64,000 nt of DNA from Sphaerulina vaccinii (taxonomy: Eukaryota; Ascomycota; Dothideomycetes; Mycosphaerellales; Mycosphaerellaceae), in the NCBI GenBank assembly GCA_022570795.1, contig JAKUDP010000012.1:372001-436000 (forward strand), written 5' to 3'. Below the pieces are notes generated by a model. That model made no database searches. It was not told where the DNA came from and saw nothing but the letters and a program-made list of their open reading frames with translations. Positions 1-9,687 of the stretch are shown in pieces. Position 1 is the stretch's first letter. Every line of letters begins with the position of its first letter. The translations under genes were made by a program, and so were the position numbers.

Positions 1-3000
1 GATCAAGACATGAAGGTCGAGCTTCTGTCCATTGGACTTCTTGTCCTCCTTCGCCACGGGCTGTGACACTTGCTCCACCGTTTTCAGAGGCGAAGTCTGA
101 TAGGAAGGTTGTCTCGCCAGAGGATGTTGCGCGGGATGGAAGTTCTCAATCATATTGCCATTTTCTTCGTGAGGAGATCCAAGCTGACTGCCACCGATCT
201 CAAGCATTGTGCTCCCTCTTCGGCTGTACACCATAGGACTGGATGCGGCGCTGCTCTGATACCGTATAGGTGCAGGTCGAGTATGCGCAGGTGGTTCGCC
301 TTCGACCCAGCGCTTGGCCCGGACATAGAAAGTGAAGACTGTATTGCCTTTACTGCTTGCGACACCGATCTGTCCACCTTGCAGCTCACAGAGTTCTCGC
401 GAGATGAACAGTCCCAGCCCCGAACCACCGTACTGCTTATAGGTCTTTGGCGATGCTTGTTGGAAGCGCTGGAATAGCAACTTCATCTCGTCTTCATTCA
501 ACCCACGTCCAGTATCATAGACGGCGAATTGCAGATACACGTCTTCGGCACCAGCCCACTCTGGTCGTGGTGTTCTTGAAGGTCGAATGTGTCTAGGCGG
601 AATGAAGGATATGCCGTGATGCTTACCCGTAGGCTTCTGAAGTGAGGCTCCAATGCAGATCTTGATCTTGCGGACATCTGAGTACTGCGTGAACTTTATG
701 CTGTTCGTAAGTAGGTTGATGATCACCTGTAGCAGTCTGCTGCCATCCAAAATGACGGCCTCCACTCCAAGCTCTTCCATTGTTGATTCGAGGCATAGCT
801 GCGCATCGATGCCAGCACGCTCAATCTCCGCTTCGTACATCTTGAGAGCTTTGGTCACAAGCATGGGCACATCAATCTTGTCAGGTGAGATGACGAGTAG
901 ACTAGCGTCTAGCTTGGAGAGCGTCAGAATGTCATCAACTATTCTCTTTTGATGCTGAGCACATAAGATGATAGTCTGGGCTGCGTCCACAATGTCTTCC
1001 GCAACTGCTGTGGGCAGTCGCATGTCCTCATCGATGATGGGCATTCCAGTAGAGTTGAGCAGGGTCTCGATAGAATCCGCTGACTGCAGGATCGCAGACA
1101 ATGGGTTCCTCATCTCGTGACTCGTCATGTCTATAAAGTTCTCCGTTTGACGCTTGTTCTCCAGGGCATCTTCTAGTCTCTGGGTGAGTAGATGCTCGGA
1201 GAACTTGCGATGAGAGATATCTGTTAGCCATCCTTGCACGCTTGACACAGTGCCGTCGGCCTCGATTTCAGGATATGCCGTAGCTAGGAGCCACGTTTCT
1301 CCAGACATCTCCTGCCCACTTCTATCCGTGGCCGACCATGCTCGTTTGAGTCTGTATTCGAACGTGACAGGTAACTTCTGCTGGGTAACAGTGGCCCACG
1401 CTTCTGTGAATTTGTCCATATCATCATCGTGGATGAGCAAGCCTAGGCCTTCCTGATCTTTGATAATCATGTGCTCCTCTCGTGTAGTTCCAAGCATTGT
1501 AAGGTATTGATCATTGACGTACAACGGTCGACCGCCGGGCTCAAACATAAACATTCCTGTTGGCGCTGCCGATGCGAGCCTCGAGAACTTAGCTTCACTC
1601 TTTTCCGCCTTTAGTGTTGTTAGCCGAAGTTGTTGCGCTAGTGCGCTGTTGACGTCGTCCGCGATTCGTTGTGCGCGCTGTTGCTCCTCTGGTAATGATA
1701 TGACTGCTGCTCCTTTCTCAATGACATCCACCACAATCTGACGGAAAAGCTGATACTCTTCGCCAAACACTGATCGAGGATTGAGTCCCATTACGAGAAC
1801 TGCGACCTTATCAGAGCCAGCCATTGCTTTGACAGGTGATACAATGGCAGACCTGACGGGCTCACTGAAGCCACGGCCAGGTACAGCAACAGCAAGTGAC
1901 TCCGGCAATGTCCCGTCTGTGCTCGATAAGGTGACGATGTCCCCGGACGCGCAGACATCTACACACGCCTGAGCGATGCCGGGTCCGAGATCCTCATCCT
2001 CGAGAGAAAAGGCGTGGGGAACATCTGACTGATCTTTCGAGACTCCGATAGTGCCCGCAAGAACGGCTTTCTTCGGGTGCACAGTAGACGAAGAGCCGTT
2101 TGAAGATGATTCAGCTGCATCACTGCGCTCAGGAACGTCGTTGACAATGTTGTATAGTATCGCGAATGGCACGTCAAGTTCGTTTGCCTCCAGCGGAACA
2201 AGTACGGTACGCCAGAGATCTCCTAGTGTGCTAGCTTTGTTTAGCTGCATACTCAACTCATTGACGGTGTTTCTTCTTCGCTCCCCTGTCACTATAGCAG
2301 TGGACTCCGTAAGCTCGTCGACTACGCCCATTCCATTTCCAGCTTCGTCGATGATGGGCAAAGTCGTGAAGGACCAGTACGTTTCTTCCAGATAGCCATG
2401 TCTCAGGATTGGGAGTGGAAAGTTATTGATTCTGCGAACCTCGCCACGGTAGCCAGCTTCGATCACGGGTCCGATCATCACCCAAGCCTCTGCAAATACA
2501 CCTTTGACGTTCTGTCCCAGACAGCCGGGATGCTTAGCGCCGAACATGGCCACGCACGCTTCGTTATAGACGAAGGACATATCATCACCCCAGACTATTA
2601 GCCGTGGATCCGGATTTGCCATGATGGCTAGGACGTGTTGACGTAGTACGTCTGACCACGAGTCCATTGGCCCAATGCTGGTCGATGTCCAGTCGAAGTT
2701 GCGAATGAACTTGAGCCATGGCGAAAGACCAGGCCTGTCAGACTTGGTCCAGTCCAACCCCGACTGTCCTAATGAACTGGACGAGCGACTAGTCCTGCTC
2801 GTTACTGTGCTATTCGAGCCAGACCTCGACAATTCGAGCCGGTCGCGTGCGTGTCCTGATTCTCTAGCTCTTGCTAAGACTATTGCATAGTCACCCGATA
2901 TTCTCGTTTGCCATGCGCCGCCATCCAGTATCTTGTCATGCAATGTTGACAATTCCTGTTCGATCGAGTGGGAACGAGCAACGGCGTTCCGTAAGTCTTC

Positions 3001-3195
3001 GAGATCTGACGATGGCTTAGGAAGACGGTCAAAGGCAGGGTTCCTATACACGACCTTGAGATCTCTTTCTACTTCTCGTCCATCTTGTGGAATGTGCAGT
3101 ATCGCCGTTGCTTTCTCATCCACGCTCAGGTATGAAATCAGACCTCGCAGCTCGCTGGGTAGGTCCAGTAGGCTGCGGCTTCCGCCAGCATCCAT
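1..3195 (-). CDS. Hybrid sensor histidine kinase (PAS domains, kinase core, start of receiver), C-terminus off window
   Basis: Membrane-free two-component sensor kinase expected to feed a phosphorelay. The minus-strand frame is open from an ATG at 3195 to the window edge (about 1065 residues); an in-frame stop lies 36 bases upstream of that ATG, so this start is likely. Residues about 150-290 and 500-660 look like PAS-type sensor regions. The H box reads TSHEMRNPLSAIL with phospho-acceptor His at about residue 693. The N box (INLLTNSIKFTQ), G1 (VYDTGRGL) and G2 (GGSGLGLFISREL) follow in order, so the ATPase looks intact. After a Ser/Pro-rich linker the frame reaches LDLHVLI at the edge, the first strand of a response-regulator receiver domain. 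No transmembrane segment is seen, so a cytosolic sensor is inferred. The ligand is unknown. Confidence 0.9.
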   Translation of the reverse strand, partial: MDAGGSRSLLDLPSELRGLISYLSVDEKATAILHIPQDGREVERDLKVVYRNPAFDRLPKPSSDLEDLRNAVARSHSIEQELSTLHDKILDGGAWQTRISGDYAIVLARARESGHARDRLELSRSGSNSTVTSRTSRSSSSLGQSGLDWTKSDRPGLSPWLKFIRNFDWTSTSIGPMDSWSDVLRQHVLAIMANPDPRLIVWGDDMSFVYNEACVAMFGAKHPGCLGQNVKGVFAEAWVMIGPVIEAGYRGEVRRINNFPLPILRHGYLEETYWSFTTLPIIDEAGNGMGVVDELTESTAIVTGERRRNTVNELSMQLNKASTLGDLWRTVLVPLEANELDVPFAILYNIVNDVPERSDAAESSSNGSSSTVHPKKAVLAGTIGVSKDQSDVPHAFSLEDEDLGPGIAQACVDVCASGDIVTLSSTDGTLPESLAVAVPGRGFSEPVRSAIVSPVKAMAGSDKVAVLVMGLNPRSVFGEEYQLFRQIVVDVIEKGAAVISLPEEQQRAQRIADDVNSALAQQLRLTTLKAEKSEAKFSRLASAAPTGMFMFEPGGRPLYVNDQYLTMLGTTREEHMIIKDQEGLGLLIHDDDMDKFTEAWATVTQQKLPVTFEYRLKRAWSATDRSGQEMSGETWLLATAYPEIEADGTVSSVQGWLTDISHRKFSEHLLTQRLEDALENKRQTENFIDMTSHEMRNPLSAILQSADSIETLLNSTGMPIIDEDMRLPTAVAEDIVDAAQTIILCAQHQKRIVDDILTLSKLDASLLVISPDKIDVPMLVTKALKMYEAEIERAGIDAQLCLESTMEELGVEAVILDGSRLLQVIINLLTNSIKFTQYSDVRKIKICIGASLQKPTGKHHGISFIPPRHIRPSRTPRPEWAGAEDVYLQFAVYDTGRGLNEDEMKLLFQRFQQASPKTYKQYGGSGLGLFISRELCELQGGQIGVASSKGNTVFTFYVRAKRWVEGEPPAHTRPAPIRYQSSAASSPMVYSRRGSTMLEIGGSQLGSPHEENGNMIENFHPAQHPLARQPSYQTSPLKTVEQVSQPVAKEDKKSNGQKLDLHVLI

Positions 3196-3764
3196 CCTCA
3201 ATCCTCTTCGACAGGTCTGTCGCGTCGACAATCATCTCAGGTCTTTTCAAGAACGCTCTCGACCAGAATCAAGACTCTCTCTCCTGCGCATCCTGTCACA
3301 ATGGCCCACATCTTGAAAAATGCAAGTCGAGACGCGGCTGCACTCTGCACAGGAAGCTTCCGGGCCACGCCTGTGCGTGACTCTGTGGCTGACGGTTGAG
3401 GTGAGGTCGCTCAACCGCTTTACCACGCCAAGACGAGGCATCAAAACGCGACTTCCCTCACTGCATCAACGAAGCCATCAAAAAGGACATGGCGATGCAA
3501 TGGGTGGCACGGTTCCGTGTCGACGCGTCCGAGATGATCAGCAGCAAGCTCTTCACGTTGCCGATGGCCAACTGCTTTCTCCGCATCACACAACATGGGC
3601 GGGCAAAGACGGACTGAGGTCCAACCAATTGGATAGCCTTGATAAGGTACTGAGTACGAACACTTTCCGCCCTGCTGCCCTGCTGCCCGCAGCAAACAGC
3701 TGCAGCTCTCAGAAGATATGTCTGTTCACCTGGTGAAGAGACCATTTGACGAGATCTATGATCC
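3196..3764. other. Divergent intergenic region between the histidine kinase and the Zn2Cys6 gene
   Basis: About 570 bases separate the two divergent start codons and must hold both promoters. Open frames here are short, overlap on both strands and match no family I know. I see no clear TATA box, repeat or RNA gene. Confidence 0.5.
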
Positions 3765-5886
3765 ATGGACGACTCCGCCAGAACAAAGCTTGTCAAGAGC
3801 CGACACGGTTGTGGAGCCTGCCGCAAAAGGCGTATGAAATGCGATGAAGGGAAGCCAACATGCCAGAACTGTGCCTACAGGAAGGTGGAATGTCCAGGCT
3901 ATGCTCGTGACCTGAAGTGGTCGACCAAATATGAGCGGTTCAAGCCTACGAAGCAGAAGCCTTCTCCGCGACGACCCGCCTCACCTCTTCAGAGTCAGTT
4001 CCAGCAAGTGCTGCGAGCTATCAGTGGTCCAACAGTGATAGAAGTGGCACAAACGCCTGCAGCAACTCGAAGCCAGGCAACTTCCAAACGACTGGACCGC
4101 GATGTGGCGATTGAATACGCGAAGTCGCCAGAAGATGATGATGACCACCTCACGACTGTTTCCAGTCCGCGAGATGAGCAAAACATGGACGTGAACGACT
4201 CAAGGAGTCCCTCTGACAGGATCGAGTCAAGTGTGAGACAACATGCCGCGGACGATCAGGACGAGAGCACTATATGTGTTGATAATAATCTCGACAATAA
4301 TGCCCGTCCTGTACCAGTGTCTGACCAGCACCATAGCCACGACGAAGAAGAACTCCCGGACAATACCGAAACGAAACTCGTCAATAGCTCTGGCTACACA
4401 TTTACTCTAGACTGGACGCAAGTGTTCGCACCTACCGTAGGCTTGCGATATGGAGATGAATCACAGGAGCGTCTTCTAAAGCATTATTTTGACGCTGCCT
4501 GCCGAATCATGTCTTGCTACGATAGCAAGACCAATCCCTACAGAACTACCATCCCTAACCTGCAAATGTCCTCGACCCATATCCGGGCCTGTATGATGGG
4601 CATGTCAGCATCGCACATGGCAAACTTTGTCGGGGAGATGAAGGTCACAGCTATGAGGTATCAGACGGAAGCAGTTGAGGAAATAGCTTCATTATTGCCG
4701 GTTCAGAATCTACCTAGACGTAGCTCGGTCGGCTCCGCGTCCACGTATGAAATGCTCCTTGGCACTATCATGCTGGGTATGACTTCAGTGAGTGAATTTG
4801 ACTATGTAGGCACGGGTAGATGAGCTGACACAATAGGCGTGGTATGATGCGACTGCAACAGCCACCGCGAATGGCATGCACCACCTGCGAGGCGCGCGCT
4901 CACTTTTCCAGAAGTGGACGGCAGAACAAGCGATCATCGATGCTGATGGTATGGCCACATCGCTCAGTCGTGAACAGAGCTTCATCGTCGGGTCGATGGC
5001 ATACTGGGAATGTCTTTCCTCCTTCATAGTGGACCAGTCTCTCGATACGATTGCATATCTGAGACCATTCACAGAGATTGTACCAGGACAAACCATATAC
5101 CCGAATCCATGGACTGGCATTTCAACACCAATCTTCATTCGTATGGCACAAGTAGGGGTTCTGCTTCGCCAGAAGAGAATACTCGACAAGCTATCATGCA
5201 TCAGAAGAGGCTCATGTGTAGGGGACATCCTCGCCGAAGAACTGCTCGAAGAAGCCAGAGGCGTGCTCAGCGCTGTTATGGTGTATGCCCTACCGCCAGA
5301 GGAACATATGGAGGACACTGGTGATGCTAACACGCCACTCCAACATCTCCGCGAGGTTGCCACCGTCTACCGACTTACAGCGATACTCGAGTTGTACCAG
5401 ACATTCCCTTCATTAGCAGTCCGCTCGATAGACCCAACTGATGACGACTACAACATTCCCCTCGACGAGACTGCCATCAACGACACGATCTTCGACCTCG
5501 CCAGCAGCATCACATCTATCGTTTCCGCGCTCCCACGGCAATCAGGTACATACACCGTTCTATGTATAGCACTGATCTGTGCTGGCGGCGCGATGCAAAA
5601 TTCGTATGCTCAACAGTCGGACGTTCCGGACATTCTTGAAGACCAGCTGGCTCGCATACGACGCAGCCGCTTGGCCCTGGAAGTAATGCGAGCGAAATTG
5701 AGGGCACAGATATTGCATACAGTGCGGCAGCTGAGTCTCGCTGCGGTGCGTAAGGCAGCAAAACTGGTACAAGAAGTTTGGAACCAGTCTGATGTGCGTG
5801 CTGAAGTGGGAGGTGATGCTGGTCGGCACCGTATACATTGGATGGATGTTATGATGGAATTGAGGCTGGAGACACTCTTTGGCTAG
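3765..5886 (+). CDS. Zn(II)2Cys6 transcription factor
   Basis: Fungal DNA-binding regulator of about 690 residues. Two exons: 3765-4787 and 4837-5886, with a 49-base GT-AG intron at 4788-4836 joining the frames as MTS-AWYDATATANGMHH. The N-terminal binuclear zinc cluster (residues about 15-45) has six cysteines in the pattern C-x2-C-x6-C-x5-C-x2-C-x6-C (CGACRKRRMKC, then CQNCAYRKVEC). A disordered acidic and Ser-rich linker follows to about residue 200, then a helical region of the fungal-specific transcription factor type (Fungal_trans_2-like) that extends to the end. It lies divergent to the histidine kinase. Nothing in the sequence identifies the target genes; the neighbours are not an obvious pathway. 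Confidence 0.9.
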
Positions 5887-5993
5887 GGTGGGCTTGCGCA
5901 GACCTCGTTCGCGTCTTCCGTACGGCTTACAACTCTTTATCAATGTGCACACATTCGCTTCGGCGACTCGTCTCGGTTCCCTGCAGACATCGT

Positions 5994-6221
5994 CTAGTTC
6001 CCCGGAGCCGTAGCTGCTCTGAATGCCTCGAGAAGAGCGGCCTTTGTCTTCTCCTGCTTTGGTGACCTACGCGTGGCAAGATCTTGCTTGCACACGACTG
6101 CAGGTCCTAACCTTGTGACTATAGACACCTGTGGCACGTTCTCACGCGGTAGGAAGCTCCATGTCTTCTCCGATTGTGGTTTCGGGGCCTGACTGCGCCC
6201 GGAATTGTCCTTCACAGCCAT
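5994..6221 (-). CDS. Small unknown protein (75 aa)
   Basis: Single-exon frame starting at an ATG in good fungal context (CCACCGACCATGG). It encodes a basic, polar 75-residue protein (begins MAVKDNSGRSQAPK, ends AFRAATAPGN) without signal peptide, membrane segment or recognised domain. An upstream in-frame ATG at 6380 would add 53 low-complexity residues, but a TATA-like run (TATATA, 6277-6283) lies between the two ATGs about 60 bases upstream of the chosen start, which favours the shorter form. It may be real or chance; I do not recognise the family. Confidence 0.4.
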   Translation of the reverse strand: MAVKDNSGRSQAPKPQSEKTWSFLPRENVPQVSIVTRLGPAVVCKQDLATRRSPKQEKTKAALLEAFRAATAPGN

Positions 6222-6540
6222 GGTCGGTGGTGGATCGGAGGGAGAGGGAGTGGCATCGTGATGGCTTTGTGAAGAATATATATGACCGAGCGAATGAGAA
6301 GATGATTGCAACACAAGCAGATAGCTGAACACACGACTCGAAGAGTGGTCACTCATCACAGAAGAGCTGATCCTCTGCATGGGTATCAGGTGGTGTAAAG
6401 CCGTTGGTTCGAGCGCGTGTGTTTACTAGCTCATGTGATCTTACCCGGCTTCACTTGACGATCCAGCTTCCCAAATCTTTTGCACTCCGACCACGCCACA
6501 CATCCAAGGGACCATAAGCAACCCCCCAGCGACAACCACC
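6222..6540. other. Intergenic region between divergent genes
   Basis: Holds the TATA-like run at 6277-6283 and a C/A-rich leader (CAACCCCCCAGCGACAACCACC) immediately before the ATG at 6541. Nothing else is recognised. Confidence 0.4.
6277..6283 (-). promoter_or_regulatory. TATA-like element upstream of the small gene at 5994-6221
   Basis: An AT run, ATATATAT, on the minus strand about 60 bases before the ATG at 6221. The position suits a core promoter, but there is no experimental support. Confidence 0.3.
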
Positions 6541-7317
6541 ATGACCAACACAAACGGAGACGAGCTCCTTCTGCGGGTGAACGCCCTAGACCCCGCGCCA
6601 CTCAATATGGTGATCAAGCAATTCTTCTCAGTCCGGCCTCAGGATGTGCACATCGACGAGAAATACAAGCCGCCTGTGCAGCTGCAACTCTGCCAGTTGC
6701 AGCGCAACGCGTTCGTATCCCGCTACTACGACCACTCCGACTTCTCCTTTCACGACCCACGATGGGACTTCTTCATGATCTCGCCAGCCGATGGCACAGC
6801 CTCGCGAATCGAGCGAGTCGACACGAAGCTGGGAATGCACCTACAGCGCACGCTGCTGACCAAGGAGATGAGCTATCTCTATCAGAATGACCGCTGTAAG
6901 TCAAATCTCCATAGGATCGCAGCCTCTGCGGTGGCGGGCGCGCAAATCAGCTCGCGTCTGTCGATGCGCGTCAGCTTGGAGACGCTCCACTGACCATATA
7001 CAGGCGGTCTCCTCAACTGGCTCGAATCCATTGGCCAGCAAGCACGACTGATCCGATCCATTAAAATCACGGTCATGGGCAATAATGAGAACGACGTGCT
7101 GGCAGGTTATCTCTCTGCGCTATATCAAGAAGCTCGACTATCCGGCGCTCCCCTCAGAGATGAAGGAGTTCTTTCTGTGGAGGGATTCGACTGCTTCACC
7201 CAGAAGACAACATTTGTTCAGCGCGTACAGGTCAACGGCCAGTGGGTGGTACAAACCAAAGTCTCCGCGAAACAAGAGCCTCGTCCGAAGGAGAAACTGG
7301 CTGTGTTCTGGGAATAG
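6541..7317 (+). CDS. Unknown protein (222 aa)
   Basis: Two exons, 6541-6895 and 7004-7317. The intron at 6896-7003 (108 bases, GTAAGT...CAG) joins the frames as QNDRCGLLNWLE. The product begins MTNTNGDELLLRVNALDP and contains RWDFFMISPADG and IRSIKITVMGNNENDV, which suggest a mixed alpha/beta globular protein. There is no signal peptide, membrane helix or catalytic motif that I recognise. The uninterrupted joined frame, the leader context and consensus splice sites support a real gene. Function unknown. Confidence 0.7.
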
Positions 7318-7701
7318 CAACAACAGGAAACTGGTCAATCTGATGCCTGAGGCCGCAATATTGTGCTTTTTGAGAGTCGCGGAACGTCTTTTCGGCAGAT
7401 TAGCATCAACATTAAACACGGGCAAGGTCAGGACTCATCGACGCGCCATTCATCATCACTCGATGAGGAGATCAGAAGGACGTTCAGGTTGTATAGGGCA
7501 GGACGGATGTAGGAGAGAACGAGAAATTGTGTTCTGTTGTGTTGGTTGCACTCATCTTGGCGTCCGCGCAGTCCGCGCAGGCCGAGACCGGAGTCAACAG
7601 AGCAACATCGTGATGCCGATAGGCAACATGGCCGGGCAAACATATATCACACCACTCGACACGGCATGCTACATTTGCTATGACTACGAACCTCTGACGA
7701 G
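7318..7701. other. Intergenic region before the aminotransferase
   Basis: About 380 bases between two genes on the same strand. A frame spans it, but it reads through the end of the upstream gene in another phase and looks like chance. No clear promoter element was found. Confidence 0.4.
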
Positions 7702-9030
7702 ATGGCGACTACTACCTGCCCAACGACAGAGCAAGCATACCAAGAACTAGAAGCAGACTTCATCGCCCGCAACCCGAAGAGCAGGGAACTGTACACTCAA
7801 GCCACAGAAGTTCTACCAGGCGGCAATACAAGAACTGTACTGTACTATGAGCCATTCCCAGTATATATCACGAAGGCCAGCGAACATAAATTGCACGATG
7901 CAGATGGTCACGAATATGTCGACTTGCTCGGCGAGTATACTGCCGGACTCTATGGCCACTCTGAGCCTGTAATAATTGAAGCCATCAACGAAGCAGCACA
8001 GAAAGGTCTATCATTTGGTAGTCATCATGAAGATGAGATCAAACTCGCCATACTTGTTCAACAGCGTTTTCCCACTATGGGACTAATACGCTTCACGAAT
8101 TCTGGTACAGAAGCTACGCTCATGGCTCTCGCAGCGGCAAAGGTCTATACACGCAGATACAAGATCCTGGTCTTCGCCGGAGGATACCATGGAGGGGCTT
8201 TCAGCTTCTCAGCATCAGGAGTGTCTAGTGCTGTCAATGCACCCCACGAGTACCTCATCGCGACCTACAATGATATTGAGTCTGTCAAGAAACTCGCAGA
8301 GGCGAACAAAGGCGATTTGGCTGCTATCCTAGTAGAGCCTATGCTAGGATCTGGAGGTGCGATCCCAGCAACTACAGACTTCTTACTAGGACTGCGATCA
8401 ATAGCCAATGTCACAGGAGCAGTATTGATATACGACGAGGTCATGACATCGAGGATGCATGCTGGAGGAGGCATTCAATCGACTGTGCTGAAAGAATGGC
8501 GGCCGGATATGACTACTCTCGGAAAGTACATTGGAGGTGGAATGTCCTTCGGCGCCTTTGGTGGCAGACGAGATATCATGGACCTGTTCGACCCGAGGAA
8601 GCCAGGCTGCCTAGCACATGCGGGCACTTTCAACAACAATGTCTTGACTATGGCTGCTGGTAGAGCTGGGCTGGAGATAGTCTTCACCCCTCAGCGAGCT
8701 ATGGCACTACACAACATGGGAGATCGGCTTCGGGAAAGACTGAATGTTATAGGAAAAGGCACACGGCTCAAAGTGACTGGTTATGGTTCCATCATGTGCT
8801 TCGCTTTCACACAAACGCCGCTTGAGCAGATCAAGTCACCTGCGGATATGGCAGAAGCCAATTTCAGTCTTGCTGCGTTATTGCATCTGTTTCTTCTCCG
8901 GCAAGGCTACTATATCGCGAGACGTGGCTTTGTGGCTTTGAGTCTTGCAGTTACTGATGCAGCTGTGGAAAGCTTCGTGAAAACGGTTGAGGACTTTGTA
9001 GATGTGTATCGGCCTCTATTACAGTTGTGA
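7702..9030 (+). CDS. Class III PLP-dependent aminotransferase, glutamate-1-semialdehyde aminomutase-like
   Basis: Intronless 442-residue enzyme of the fold-type I, class III aminotransferase family. Visible family features are the N-terminal substrate region (VLPGGNTRTVLYYEPFP), the cofactor-phosphate segment (FTNSGTEATLMALAAA), the Asp that binds the pyridine ring (LIYDEVMTSR) and the Schiff-base lysine K275 in TLGKYIGGGMSFGAFGG, followed by HAGTFNNN. These are closest to glutamate-1-semialdehyde 2,1-aminomutase-like proteins. Fungi do not make tetrapyrroles by the C5 route, so it is more likely a transaminase or aminomutase acting on a small amino acid or keto acid; the substrate cannot be read from sequence. 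No targeting signal is seen, so a cytosolic location is inferred. Confidence 0.9.
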   Translation: MATTTCPTTEQAYQELEADFIARNPKSRELYTQATEVLPGGNTRTVLYYEPFPVYITKASEHKLHDADGHEYVDLLGEYTAGLYGHSEPVIIEAINEAAQKGLSFGSHHEDEIKLAILVQQRFPTMGLIRFTNSGTEATLMALAAAKVYTRRYKILVFAGGYHGGAFSFSASGVSSAVNAPHEYLIATYNDIESVKKLAEANKGDLAAILVEPMLGSGGAIPATTDFLLGLRSIANVTGAVLIYDEVMTSRMHAGGGIQSTVLKEWRPDMTTLGKYIGGGMSFGAFGGRRDIMDLFDPRKPGCLAHAGTFNNNVLTMAAGRAGLEIVFTPQRAMALHNMGDRLRERLNVIGKGTRLKVTGYGSIMCFAFTQTPLEQIKSPADMAEANFSLAALLHLFLLRQGYYIARRGFVALSLAVTDAAVESFVKTVEDFVDVYRPLLQL

Positions 9031-9687
9031 TCAAGACAGCATTAGAGGGTGCCCACGGTCCCTGTCCCTGTTCTCGGGTTTCGGTTGTTCAAATCCAACG
9101 ATCATCGTCCCGGAAGTGGGTGCGAAAGGAACGCAGTCAGTGGTTACATTCTCAAATATGGCTAGTTTTCGAAATATCGGTAATTCGAGCTTTTCGAGCC
9201 ACAGCTCGCAGAGTCTTTCCGATCATCGTATAACTCTCCAAACAATGTCACGATTTACTTCCGACATGCCGTAGAGAGTCTAACCATAACAGATGTAGAA
9301 ATGAGCGTGTCATCGCCGCCAGATTTATATGCGTAACCCTAAGCCATGGCCTTGGCGTTTGAAAGCAAGCTGGTGAGCCTTTTCATGAGCAGTCGAGAGA
9401 TTACATGTTCTCTGCAAGTTTCAATTGAAGGTTCTGCGCTCTATCTGGAGCTTTGCCAGCGTGGTATTTAACACACAAACGGAGATGATGCACGAAAAGC
9501 TTGCCATGTCAGTTTTGATATTTTCGCATCTGTGTCGATTGCTCCAATAGCTGTTACTATCAATTTTATCGACCTGTCGTCGCTTCGTGCGCCTTAGCTG
9601 GTCTGCTTGCGTAGAGATACACACCCACACCAGCTAGAACATGTCCATCATTGATGACAAGCATGCACAGAAAATCTCGTGATCGCT
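9031..9687. other. Convergent intergenic region
   Basis: About 650 bases between the 3' ends of the aminotransferase and the aspartic protease. Only short frames occur and none resembles a known protein. Confidence 0.4.

Noticed and set aside
653..3380. Many short plus-strand frames in the first 3.4 kb
   Set aside because: They are antisense to the histidine kinase, which stays open for more than 1000 codons.
3765..9030. Possible secondary-metabolite cluster (Zn2Cys6 factor, aminotransferase; farther on a transporter and dehydrogenases)
   Set aside because: No backbone synthase is present and housekeeping genes separate the candidates.
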